Source of the DNA: a virus | IMG/VR virus record: IMGVR_UViG_3300031758_000171 | Coordinates: 1 to 41,328 of that record | DNA length: 41,328 nucleotides | Direction: 5' to 3' (one strand) | Shown: piece by piece, positions 34,992 through 41,299 of the stretch | Position numbering within the stretch: the first letter of the stretch is position 1 | Layout: every line of letters begins with the position of its first letter | The notes under the pieces: generated by a model | The model's input: the letters and a program-made list of their open reading frames with translations, nothing else | Databases searched by the model: none | Told to the model about the DNA's origin: nothing | Position numbers and translations under genes: made by a program

Positions 34992-36818
34992 TTACTGAGT
35001 AGGTTCGGCTAGGCCTGGCGGAGTAGCGTCTGACGGAGCGATAGGCTGTGGCGGTGCGACTTCTTCTGTCGGTGGAACTGGAGCACTTTCTTCGGTTACT
35101 CCTGGCTCTGCTAATCCAGGTGGTGCTTCTTCTGGAGCGGGTGGTGCTTCTCCACCTTCAGGTGGCGGACCGCCCTGAAGCATTTGGTCTAGACCCGGAA
35201 CTGCTGGAGTTGGCTGTGCTGCCTGTGCTGAAGCACGGATTTTCTCCATAACATCTGGAGCAACAACACCAAGCATTGCTTCAGTAAGTTCTGGAGTAAT
35301 CATTCCCTTTTCAACAAGCAAACGCAACGCAACTTCGGTTGGGCTTGGTGCCTCTGCTTCGGAGAAACCGTGTGCTCTACGCCAAGTCTCAAACGAAACT
35401 GCCATCTTCTCAAAACCGCTGTCCGCATCTGCGGCACGGTCATTGCGAGTAGCAACCTGTGATGGGTCATACCAAACAACAATGCGTTCTACTTCTGGCT
35501 CGGTAAATCCGTTAGCAAGTAGGTATGGGCGTAGATAGACAACTGTAAGAGCGTCGGCGATAAGCAACATCAGTGGCTCAATGTGAGCCTTGTACAAAGC
35601 CTCGTCAATTTGAAGTGCGTTTGAATACTTCACATTTGCTAGACCAGTAACGATGTCTTTTGGAACATCTAGACCCTGAAGAATTCTTTCAAGAACACGG
35701 TCAGCACGCTGAGCAAGAGCAGGGTCAAATGAACGCTCAAACTTGAACTGCTTGATTTTATCTCCAAGTTCAGCAGGTCCACGAATAATCAACGGAACAA
35801 CGGCAGACGCTGAATCTTCATCCTTGATAGGAGTTGTCATAGCATCCATAAGTTGGTCTTCAAATTCGTCTTCCAACTCCTCTGGAGTAGGGCCGTCGTA
35901 GATACCATCGGCATCTGTGTATGGGAAATCTGGGTCTGGGTTAGCAGCAACCGAAAGACCGTCAGGCAGATAGAGCGCACCAGCGTTCAGACGGGAACGC
36001 GCCGTTGCACGGAATGTGCGGTTCAAAAGTAGAAGTTCAGCACACAAGTCTAAAATTCCACGCATTGATGAATCGGCTTCTTCGGAAAAGCGTGGGTGTG
36101 CTTTCCAAATACGACCAATGAACGCACCTTTCGGCAAAACATAAACGCCCTTTTGAGTTCCACCACCAGCGGTCTTTAGTTCTCGTCTAGGACTGATAAC
36201 AACATTTGCTCTGCTATCAACTGTGATTTCATCAACGGAACGAATATCCCAAGACTCTGGAGTTCCATCTGAAGGGCGTTGAGGAATTTGACTTAGGTAG
36301 CACTCACCAGTTACTTGGAGATTTAGTGCTGCGTCTTTTAGCAGACCAGCCTGACCGCCATACGCTGAATCAAGTCTTGCTAGAGCACGCTCAGCGGCAG
36401 CGACAATACGCTGGTCAAAGGCTTCAACATTTCTAATTGGACTTGGGCTTTCAGCGGGATTAGAAACTACTGCTGGATAAAGACGAATACGAGAAACAAC
36501 GCTAGCAACAAGATTGAAAGCGTATTTGATTTCACCAATTGCGTCGTAGTATTCCCACGCTTCTGATTGCCAAGCAGACGACGCTGCTGCCCTACGATTT
36601 TTGAATTGCTCGGCTTCGGACTTGTCGCCAATTTTTAGTTGAGCAGCCGCAGCGGTCAATGCTCTAGGTGCGTTGTAAGGGGCAGACGGGGCAGCGTTAG
36701 GAACTGGTTTTAGAAAAACAGAGTTAGCAGGGAGAGTATTCGCTACTGGATTAGAAGCACGAATACCACGCTGTGGAGTATTTGTTGCGGGTGATTTATC
36801 ACGCCTGAAAACGCCCAA
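34992..36818 (-). CDS. Portal protein
   Basis: A 608-residue protein forming the dodecameric DNA channel at one capsid vertex. Actinophage portal features include WQSEAWEYYDAIGEIKYAFN near 83-102, the GECYL segment, LDVPKDIVTGLANVKYSNAL, and the helical IDEALYKAHIEPLMLLIADAL stem region. The last 90 residues are a Pro/Glu/Ala-rich tail. An early ALTAAAAQ motif (T55) resembles the putative processing motif in other head proteins here. The only in-frame start near the AAAGGAG site is TTG at 36818; the site overlaps the stop of the upstream gene. The position between a putative small terminase and the head cargo genes is standard. Confidence 0.9.
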   Translation of the reverse strand: MGVFRRDKSPATNTPQRGIRASNPVANTLPANSVFLKPVPNAAPSAPYNAPRALTAAAAQLKIGDKSEAEQFKNRRAAASSAWQSEAWEYYDAIGEIKYAFNLVASVVSRIRLYPAVVSNPAESPSPIRNVEAFDQRIVAAAERALARLDSAYGGQAGLLKDAALNLQVTGECYLSQIPQRPSDGTPESWDIRSVDEITVDSRANVVISPRRELKTAGGGTQKGVYVLPKGAFIGRIWKAHPRFSEEADSSMRGILDLCAELLLLNRTFRATARSRLNAGALYLPDGLSVAANPDPDFPYTDADGIYDGPTPEELEDEFEDQLMDAMTTPIKDEDSASAVVPLIIRGPAELGDKIKQFKFERSFDPALAQRADRVLERILQGLDVPKDIVTGLANVKYSNALQIDEALYKAHIEPLMLLIADALTVVYLRPYLLANGFTEPEVERIVVWYDPSQVATRNDRAADADSGFEKMAVSFETWRRAHGFSEAEAPSPTEVALRLLVEKGMITPELTEAMLGVVAPDVMEKIRASAQAAQPTPAVPGLDQMLQGGPPPEGGEAPPAPEEAPPGLAEPGVTEESAPVPPTEEVAPPQPIAPSDATPPGLAEPTQ

Positions 36819-36831
36819 GTTGTGTTCTCCT

Positions 36832-37122
36832 TTAGTCGTCTAGACGCTTGGAAATGAGTGCGGCAACTGCTGATAATGCAAAAGGTAGAGCAACGATAGC
36901 AGTTGCCACAGGAACTATTGTATAGCAAATTGCGAAAGCCGATGAAATCCAAATGCTCAAACACCAATAACAAGTAATCAAATAACCTAGCCAAGTATGT
37001 GGTGGAAACTTTTTCCAAATCGCTTCTCGCAAACGCTCAAAGATTTGGTCTTCAATAATTAGTCTGCTAATTCTGAAAACGGCAAGGGCAATAAGAATAA
37101 AAGTAAATGGGTCAATAAACAT
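36832..37122 (-). CDS. DUF1360-like membrane protein
   Basis: A 96-residue protein with hydrophobic segments at about 5-20, 45-70 and 72-90. The pattern is FRISRLIIEDQIF, then ITCYWCLSIWIS with paired cysteines C51 and C54, which resembles DUF1360 proteins seen in many phages. I chose the ATG at 37122 because it overlaps the stop of the upstream gene (TAATG). A longer reading to 37167 would add 15 residues lying entirely within that gene. Function is unknown; a membrane role in entry or lysis is possible. It lies directly before the portal gene. Confidence 0.7.
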   Translation of the reverse strand: MFIDPFTFILIALAVFRISRLIIEDQIFERLREAIWKKFPPHTWLGYLITCYWCLSIWISSAFAICYTIVPVATAIVALPFALSAVAALISKRLDD

Positions 37123-37499
37123 TAGAACTGGTCCTTTACGGAGTGAAGTGTGCGATACGGATTCCAACTCTTGAGCCTAGACCCGCATCCACAGTTGCTG
37201 TCTTTTTGAAACGCTATGAGTTTTCCGCTTATGGTTTTTGCTCTGGACACCTGCTCTTGTTTGTCCGCTTTGTAAAATTCTGATAAACGCTCTTGGAAAA
37301 TAATTTGAGCACCTGTTGGTGAATCTTGAGCGACCCAAATCGTTAGACCTTTTTCATCTTCAATAATTACTATACGAGTAATGTCTCGGTAAAAAACGCC
37401 CTTTGGATTTCCCTGAGCCTCAATTGAAAACACATCGTCTGAATAATCGGTTGGAGCAACGCTTAGGTGAGACGGAAAGATGTCGTGAATTATTTTCAT
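37122..37499 (-). CDS. Hypothetical protein with C-terminal CGCGSRL motif
   Basis: A 125-residue protein. The first 75 residues look like small beta structure (GVFYRDITRIVIIEDEKGLT). The C-terminus has SNCGCGSRLKSWNPYR with C103 and C105, a short motif that recurs in actinophage proteins encoded near the terminase and portal. The two cysteines alone do not make a metal site, but oligomerisation could. TAATG overlaps couple it to both neighbours. No function can be stated. Confidence 0.6.
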   Translation of the reverse strand: MKIIHDIFPSHLSVAPTDYSDDVFSIEAQGNPKGVFYRDITRIVIIEDEKGLTIWVAQDSPTGAQIIFQERLSEFYKADKQEQVSRAKTISGKLIAFQKDSNCGCGSRLKSWNPYRTLHSVKDQF

Positions 37500-38023
37500 T
37501 ACTTACCCAATCTACGAGCAATGGCTCGGTTTGTAATTCCCGCTGCTCTCGCAATCTCGGCAATCTTGACATTGTTATTGTATAACTCCCGAACTATTGC
37601 CGTCATCTCTTCGTTTGCTATTGCAAAGGGCGTTGATGAATTCATACCACTTCTATAATAACGAGCAAGGGGGGCTAGTTCTCGCAAACGCTTCTGTGTT
37701 TCTTGTGTAATACCGGGGGACTTAGGGCGTTTGAGTTGATAGCCTTTTACGGGTTTTGGCATAGGAGCGTCGGCGAACCCGCCCCAAGGAGATGGAACTG
37801 GTTTGTTTGTGGCAAAGGCTGGGTTAGCCTGTGTTGTCCAATACTGAACAGTGGAGCGTTGTTGCGTTGGCGTAAACGCATTTCCTATTGCTTGTAGCGA
37901 CCAACCCGCATCAAAAAGTTGCTTGGCTCGGTAGTACTTTGCTTTTTTCGTAAGGGCGTTGATGAAATCAACTTCGTCTTGGCCGAGTTGATAGTTTCTA
38001 GCGTATTCTCTGTCTTTACTCAT
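37499..38023 (-). CDS. Helix-turn-helix protein, candidate small terminase subunit
   Basis: A 174-residue basic protein with two likely helix-turn-helix units: residues 31-62 (YRAKQLFDAGWSLQAIGNAF, ending RSTVQYW) and 140-174 (VKIAEIARAAGITNRAIARR). A Pro/Lys-rich linker joins them. It opens the minus-strand operon next to the repeat-rich gap, and is two genes away from portal. The small terminase normally recognises the packaging site, so this is the best candidate, with the phased repeats as its possible target. A transcriptional regulator is the alternative. The ATG has no Shine-Dalgarno sequence; a TAAACT box 9 bases upstream suggests a very short leader. Confidence 0.65.
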   Translation of the reverse strand: MSKDREYARNYQLGQDEVDFINALTKKAKYYRAKQLFDAGWSLQAIGNAFTPTQQRSTVQYWTTQANPAFATNKPVPSPWGGFADAPMPKPVKGYQLKRPKSPGITQETQKRLRELAPLARYYRSGMNSSTPFAIANEEMTAIVRELYNNNVKIAEIARAAGITNRAIARRLGK

Positions 38024-38175
38024 AATGTATTGAGTTTAGCACTGTGTATTGGAAGCGATTTTTTTGGAAAATCCGGGAGCGGCCCTTATGCGATAAAAAC
38101 TTATTACTGACGGAGAAAAAAGATACATTAGTGTTTTTTGCCTTTGGTGGGTGAGACGGCTACGGTTACTGGCGA
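38024..38175. other. AT-rich upstream part of the control region
   Basis: No open reading frame of substance is present. On the minus strand TAAACT lies at 38028-38037 just before the HTH gene start and may be a -10 box, but no standard -35 box is visible. The remaining bases show no repeat longer than the short ones described separately. Confidence 0.3.
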
Positions 38176-38180
38176 GCACA

Positions 38181-38196
38181 TCGAAATTTGTTTCGA
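38181..38196. repeat. Inverted repeat TCGAAA-TTTG-TTTCGA
   Basis: A perfect 6-bp inverted repeat with a 4-base loop, the first of a run of symmetric and phased elements in the non-coding region between the HTH gene and the phosphatase. It could be an operator or part of a packaging or replication site. Confidence 0.5.
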
Positions 38197-38210
38197 GAAG
38201 CGGCCAAAAA

Positions 38211-38238
38211 TGCCGAAAAAAATGCCGTTTTTATGCCG
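38211..38238. repeat. Three phased TGCCG repeats
   Basis: TGCCG occurs at 38211, 38223 and 38234, spaced 12 and 11 bases and separated by A- or T-tracts. Spacing near one helical turn with intervening A/T tracts favours curvature and side-by-side protein binding. Confidence 0.5.
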
Positions 38239-38265
38239 ATTTTAGCGACCAAACAGCCTATTTAT

Positions 38266-38387
38266 GACTTATTTATGACTTATTTGACATATGTGAGCAC
38301 TTGTGATGACTTATTTGTTCTTAGAAGAAGCAATGTAAGACTTATCTAGGACTTATCTAGGCTCTACATAGCCTATCTAAGACTTAT
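38266..38387. repeat. Six GACTTAT direct repeats, partly at 11-bp spacing (iteron-like)
   Basis: GACTTAT occurs exactly at 38266, 38277, 38308, 38339, 38350 and 38381, with a variant GACATAT at 38286. Two pairs are exactly 11 bases apart (38266/38277 and 38339/38350) and further spacings are 31, 31 and 31 bases (38277 to 38308, 38308 to 38339, 38350 to 38381). Regular spacing on one DNA face suggests a protein array such as a small-terminase packaging site, a replication initiator, or a repressor. Confidence 0.6.
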
Positions 38388-38419
38388 TAGTAGGCTAAGA
38401 AAAGCCTATGAGTAGGCTA
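38369..38419. repeat. Alternating TAGCCTA / TAGGCTA inverted repeats
   Basis: TAGCCTA at 38369, TAGGCTA at 38391, AGCCTA at 38403 and TAGGCTA at 38413 alternate in orientation and can form competing hairpins or dyad binding sites. A further AGCCTA lies at 38255 and TAGCCTA at 38811. The family overlaps the last GACTTAT repeat. Confidence 0.5.
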
Positions 38420-38423
38420 TCTT

Positions 38424-38458
38424 AGGCACTTAGGTTAGCCTGACCTAACTAAATGCCT
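38424..38458. repeat. Nested inverted repeat AGGCA-TTAGGT / ACCTAA-TGCCT
   Basis: Inner arms TTAGGT (38430-38435) and ACCTAA (38443-38448) lie within outer arms AGGCA (38424-38428) and TGCCT (38454-38458). No T-run follows on either strand, so a terminator is less likely than a dyad binding site or processed RNA hairpin. Confidence 0.45.
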
Positions 38459-38465
38459 CAAAACA

Positions 38466-38510
38466 GGGCTTAGATGGTGGGAGTTGGCATACCGACCTGC
38501 CGACAAGCCC
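38466..38510. other. Potential structured RNA element
   Basis: GGGCTT (38466-38471) can pair with AAGCCC (38505-38510), and inside it GTTGGCA (38483-38489) pairs with TGCCGAC (38498-38504) with one G-T wobble. The two helices stack on the 3' side and leave an 11-base bulge on the 5' side. It is not a tRNA. A small regulatory or packaging RNA, or a DNA cruciform site, is possible. Confidence 0.3.
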
Positions 38511-38829
38511 AGACGAGCAGTACAAATACAATTCATAAGAACTGGCTGACCGCATTATCATTCGGGAGCAAGTACGGAGAAAAGCGGGCTTGCTATACCA
38601 GTTATTACATAAGATGCTATGTTTCTAAGGACACACGGGCTCAGATGGGGCAAAAAGAAAAGGAAAATCTGGTAACCCAGGGGAGAAACCCTATGTTGTT
38701 TGTGTGTGTGTCGGTGTGTGAGCAGCCGTGTATCTGGGGCGGACTGGGCGACACCCGTGTATATGCGACTAAGTAAATAACTGGGAACGGCAAGGAAATC
38801 TGGGAATAAATAGCCTATCCGTATGGTTA
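38511..38829. other. Non-coding stretch, no convincing gene
   Basis: Reading frames of about 100 codons exist on both strands but lack ribosome-binding sites and protein-like composition. A short GT-rich tract lies at about 38698-38718. The stretch looks less AT-rich than the flanking repeats. No tRNA-like fold was found by eye. Confidence 0.4.
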
Positions 38830-38862
38830 TAGATAGAGTAGTGATAGAAAGTAATCTATCTA
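38830..38862. promoter_or_regulatory. Inverted repeat TAGATAGA / TCTATCTA upstream of the phosphatase promoter
   Basis: A perfect 8-bp dyad (38830-38837 and 38855-38862) whose centres are 25 bases apart ends 6 bases before the -35 box. A second small dyad, AGTG-GTAT-CACT (38898-38909), covers the likely transcription start. Both look like regulator binding sites, so the phosphatase gene is probably controlled. Confidence 0.45.
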
Positions 38863-38868
38863 AACCAC

Positions 38869-38897
38869 TTGACAAATAGTTATCTGTTTGTAATAAT
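38869..38897 (+). promoter_or_regulatory. Housekeeping-type promoter of the phosphatase gene
   Basis: TTGACA (38869-38874) matches the -35 consensus exactly. AATAAT (38892-38897) matches five of six -10 positions and the spacer is 17 bases. The start point would fall near 38904, giving a leader of about 34 bases that contains the AAAGGAG ribosome-binding site. It is the best promoter in the window. Confidence 0.75.
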
Positions 38898-38937
38898 AGT
38901 GGTATCACTTATAAACAAACGAAAGGAGTGATTACAA

Positions 38938-39483
38938 ATGACACTACCAACAAGAAATAATCTGTCTGACTTTGAGCGACCACGGCACAATGATTTGCCT
39001 AAATCTCTATGGACTGAAACTTTGCCTGACCTATGGCAAGGTGGAACACTTGATGCTTATGGCAATGAAGACTGGTTTGAGCAAGTAGATGTTATCGGCA
39101 AAGAGATTAGCAAGAAACACTTTGATTGCGTCTATACACTTTACGCAAGTGCTGACCCAGTTGATTGGTTCGTCAAGGAACTTAGGTTCGGCTTCTATGA
39201 TAGTTCGCTAACTGACTTTGACCCAGTAGAAAATCTATTGGACATAGTTAAGATGGCTCATAAAGATTGGAAGTCTGGTAAGAGAGTTCTTATTAGATGT
39301 CAGGCTGGACTAAATCGTAGCGGTTTAGTTATGGCTTTGGTTCTAATTCGTGACGGCTATGAGCCAGCAGATGCTATCAAACTGATGAGAGAGAAGCGTT
39401 CATCTTGGGTTCTATGTAATAAGAACTTTGAGAGATACTTACTCGGCTTAGATGAAAAGCAGTTAGCAATCTGGAGAAACTAA
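38938..39483 (+). CDS. Dual-specificity protein phosphatase
   Basis: A 181-residue protein of the cysteine-based phosphatase superfamily. The P-loop RCQAGLNRSGLV fits C-x5-R-S, with C121 as nucleophile, R127 binding phosphate and S128 following. D88 in FGFYDSSL is a likely general acid, about 33 residues upstream as in the family. The length is normal for a minimal dual-specificity phosphatase, and there is no signal peptide or membrane segment. It removes phosphate from Tyr/Ser/Thr residues, or possibly from RNA or lipid. It is the only plus-strand gene, with its own promoter, ribosome-binding site (AAAGGAG, 9 bases upstream) and terminator, as in phage morons. The target is unknown; a host kinase pathway or the kinase-like domain of the 4108-residue protein are possibilities. 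Confidence 0.85.
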   Translation: MTLPTRNNLSDFERPRHNDLPKSLWTETLPDLWQGGTLDAYGNEDWFEQVDVIGKEISKKHFDCVYTLYASADPVDWFVKELRFGFYDSSLTDFDPVENLLDIVKMAHKDWKSGKRVLIRCQAGLNRSGLVMALVLIRDGYEPADAIKLMREKRSSWVLCNKNFERYLLGLDEKQLAIWRN

Positions 39484-39488
39484 GATTT

Positions 39489-39517
39489 ATCCCCTGTCAA
39501 TGTGGCAGGGGATTTTT
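39489..39517 (+). terminator. Intrinsic terminator of the phosphatase gene
   Basis: ATCCCCTG (39489-39496) pairs with CAGGGGAT (39506-39513), with a 9-base loop and a run of T residues (39513-39517) on the plus strand, 6 bases after the stop codon. On the minus strand the hairpin also ends the terminase transcript region, but without a T-run. Confidence 0.85.
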
Positions 39518-39518
39518 C

Positions 39519-40910
39519 TTATCTAACTCTAAAGAAACTACTTCTAGCATCTGGTATTTTACGACCAGCCATAGACTTAGCAGTTAGTTTGCCACCTACA
39601 AACCCTGCTGGTGGCTTTATCATAAGAGCGGTAAGAGCGTGAACTAAAGCATCTACTCTGTCTGGCGACCTACCCTCACCCGGAACCCAACTTAGCATCT
39701 GACTCTCTAAGTCAGGTAAGTATCCAATGTGATGGACACGCCCTTGCTCATAGCCAAGCACGACTGGTTCAGCACGAAGTTGCTTTCCGTATTTGCTATG
39801 GACTTCTAATACTTTGATACTAGGGTCAATGGCGTTGATAGCATTACGAACTAATGCTCCACCTTGATTGACTTCAGCAATAACTGGACAGCCCCACTTG
39901 CGAGCCATAGCAACTACTCGGTTAGCCCACACTTCAGGCGAACCTAACACGCTAGCATCTTCTAATACCCAAGCCTGACGCTTATACAAATCTCTCTCAC
40001 CAGTTGATGCGACTACAACTATTCCGCATTCATCTCTAGGGTTCTCAGCAACGCTAGGGTCAACACCAATACAACGCAGTGGTGTGTTCAGTGGTAGAGC
40101 GTTCTGTCTATGTACCTCAATCAAATCATCATTCCACAAAGCACCCTCAACGCTATCCAACATCTCACCATAAAGTTCCTGTTGAGCAAGACGAGTTCCA
40201 GCATAGACACCCGTAATAGCATCAAGATAAGCAACGCTTAGGTTTCCAGAGTTATCAAGAGTAGAACCACGAGTGATAACTACACGACCAGTGTTCTTAC
40301 TTTCTTCTATCAACTTGTAGAGCAATGGAACACGCTTAGGTGTAGTAGTAACCATAATCTGTGGATTACGACCAAGACGAGTTCCTACACGCAAGTTATC
40401 AAAAGCAGTCATACCTGCTGCGTCAGGTGTCTGTCGCCAAGCAGCAATCTCATCTCCCCAAGCGTGAGTAAATTGTGGACCACGCAAAGAGTCAGGCTCA
40501 TCGGCAGTAAAGCAAGTAGCAGTATTTCCATTAGGCCAAGTTAGTCTTCGCTTTGATGGTTCATACAATGGTCTTTCGCTAGGTGGAGATACATTCATAA
40601 TTCCACTCTCACCCTCAACGATTACATCTCGCACATCTGCTGCTGTTCTCGCAACCAAAGCAAAACGCCTTTGACCCGTGTTAGTGTATTTGGCTTGCTC
40701 TCTCACCCACTCGGCTGCGGCACGGGTCTTACCAGCACCACGACCACCAAGATACATCCAGACTGCCCAATCACCTACGGGAGCGTGCTGTTCAGGTCTG
40801 CCCCAGACTGACCAATCCCACATAAGAGTATCGGCATCCATGCCAGATAAGACGAGTGCTCTCTCTGCATCAGGCAGAAGAGCGATTTGTTCCATTATAG
40901 ATTTGGCCAT
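39519..40910 (-). CDS. terL: Terminase large subunit (packaging ATPase and nuclease)
   Basis: A 463-residue motor protein that cuts concatemers and pumps DNA into the procapsid. Counting from the ATG at 40910, Walker A is GGRGAGKT (55-62), Walker B is HAWGDE (D153, E154), and the coupling motif is TTTPKR (about 189). The C-terminal RNase H-like nuclease has D284 in CIGVDPSVAE, E346 in IAEVNQGG and D417/D420 in SPDRVDAL. All key residues are present. An upstream in-frame GTG at 40928 would add six residues, but neither start has a Shine-Dalgarno sequence, and TACAAT lies exactly 6 bases before the ATG, which suggests a leaderless mRNA. It converges with the phosphatase gene. Confidence 0.92.
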   Translation of the reverse strand: MAKSIMEQIALLPDAERALVLSGMDADTLMWDWSVWGRPEQHAPVGDWAVWMYLGGRGAGKTRAAAEWVREQAKYTNTGQRRFALVARTAADVRDVIVEGESGIMNVSPPSERPLYEPSKRRLTWPNGNTATCFTADEPDSLRGPQFTHAWGDEIAAWRQTPDAAGMTAFDNLRVGTRLGRNPQIMVTTTPKRVPLLYKLIEESKNTGRVVITRGSTLDNSGNLSVAYLDAITGVYAGTRLAQQELYGEMLDSVEGALWNDDLIEVHRQNALPLNTPLRCIGVDPSVAENPRDECGIVVVASTGERDLYKRQAWVLEDASVLGSPEVWANRVVAMARKWGCPVIAEVNQGGALVRNAINAIDPSIKVLEVHSKYGKQLRAEPVVLGYEQGRVHHIGYLPDLESQMLSWVPGEGRSPDRVDALVHALTALMIKPPAGFVGGKLTAKSMAGRKIPDARSSFFRVR

Positions 40911-40916
40911 GAATCT

Positions 40917-40922
40917 ATTGTA
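40917..40922 (-). promoter_or_regulatory. TACAAT -10 box for leaderless terminase transcript
   Basis: TACAAT is followed by exactly 6 bases (AGATTC) and then ATG, so transcription would start at or next to the A of the start codon. The -35 region is weak. The same TACAAT-N6-ATG layout occurs upstream of the gene at 40974-41243. Confidence 0.45.
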
Positions 40923-40973
40923 ATGCACAGAAAAAATGGCAACCCAGGCAAACTTGCCCAGTGGATGGAGATG

Positions 40974-41243
40974 TTAGTTGCTTCGTTCTTTCTTCAGCAT
41001 CAACTCGATGCCACGATTTGCGATATCTACTGAGAGCCTAATCAATGCTTCTTTCTTAGCGGTATTCATACCACGAACAGGGGCAATCAGGTTTTCTTTC
41101 TCGGTAGCGACTATCTGGTTCAGCACTTTAGTAATTGCTTTTCCAATAGACATACAGGCTTCTTCATCGGTGAGCCTGTCCCAAGGCACGCCTTGGTAGT
41201 ACTTGGTGTATAACTTATCTGAGAGTTTTTCTATGTTGTTCAT
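40974..41243 (-). CDS. Hypothetical small helical protein upstream of the terminase
   Basis: An 89-residue protein from ATG at 41243 (MNNIEKLSDKLYTKYYQGVP). It is predicted mostly helical and is mixed in charge (TEKENLIAPVRG, MLKKERSN). An upstream in-frame start at 41282 would place the start inside a strong hairpin and lacks a ribosome-binding site; the ATG at 41243 has TACAAT six bases before it, as for the terminase. I do not recognise the family. It lies 63 bases before the terminase ATG, so a packaging helper is possible but unsupported. Confidence 0.55.
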   Translation of the reverse strand: MNNIEKLSDKLYTKYYQGVPWDRLTDEEACMSIGKAITKVLNQIVATEKENLIAPVRGMNTAKKEALIRLSVDIANRGIELMLKKERSN

Positions 41244-41249
41244 ACAAGT

Positions 41250-41255
41250 ATTGTA
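41250..41255 (-). promoter_or_regulatory. TACAAT -10 box for leaderless transcript of the small gene
   Basis: TACAAT is followed by ACTTGT and then ATG. The spacing matches that at the terminase gene and would give a leaderless mRNA. A TTGACA lies further upstream but about 28 bases away, too far for a normal -35 box. Confidence 0.45.
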
Positions 41256-41264
41256 TCGCAGTAA

Positions 41265-41299
41265 AGTGAAAACCCCTGACATTTGTCAAGGGTTTCACT
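41265..41299. terminator. Long near-perfect hairpin, probable bidirectional terminator
   Basis: AGTGAAAACCCCTGACA (41265-41281) pairs with the complementary arm ending at 41299 with one bulge and a G-T pair, around a short TTTG-type loop. On the minus strand the 3' arm reads GGGGTTTTCACTTT, as in an intrinsic terminator for a gene beyond the window. It lies immediately upstream of the small gene's promoter, isolating that transcript. Confidence 0.6.

Noticed and set aside
37123-37167. Longer start for the DUF1360-like gene
   Set aside because: The extension lies wholly inside the upstream gene, whereas the ATG at 37122 forms TAATG and begins at the hydrophobic helix.
38266-38387. CRISPR array
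   Set aside because: The 7-base repeats are too short and too close, with no repeat-spacer structure and no cas genes.
38466-38510. tRNA gene
   Set aside because: The fold has two helices only, with no anticodon or T-arm and no GTTCNA-type loop.
38474-38776. 100-codon plus-strand frame in the control region
   Set aside because: No ribosome-binding site, Cys-rich unnatural composition, overlaps the possible RNA fold and a GT-rich tract.
38558-38908. 116-codon minus-strand frame in the control region
   Set aside because: Leu/Ser-rich translation without recognisable features, no ribosome-binding site, and it overlaps the phosphatase promoter.
40911-40928. GTG start six codons upstream for the terminase
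   Set aside because: No ribosome-binding site; the codons between contain the TACAAT box that places the transcript start at the ATG. The GTG cannot be ruled out completely.
41250-41286. TTGACA as -35 box of the small gene
   Set aside because: It lies within the terminator hairpin and about 28 bases from TACAAT, too far for a standard promoter.
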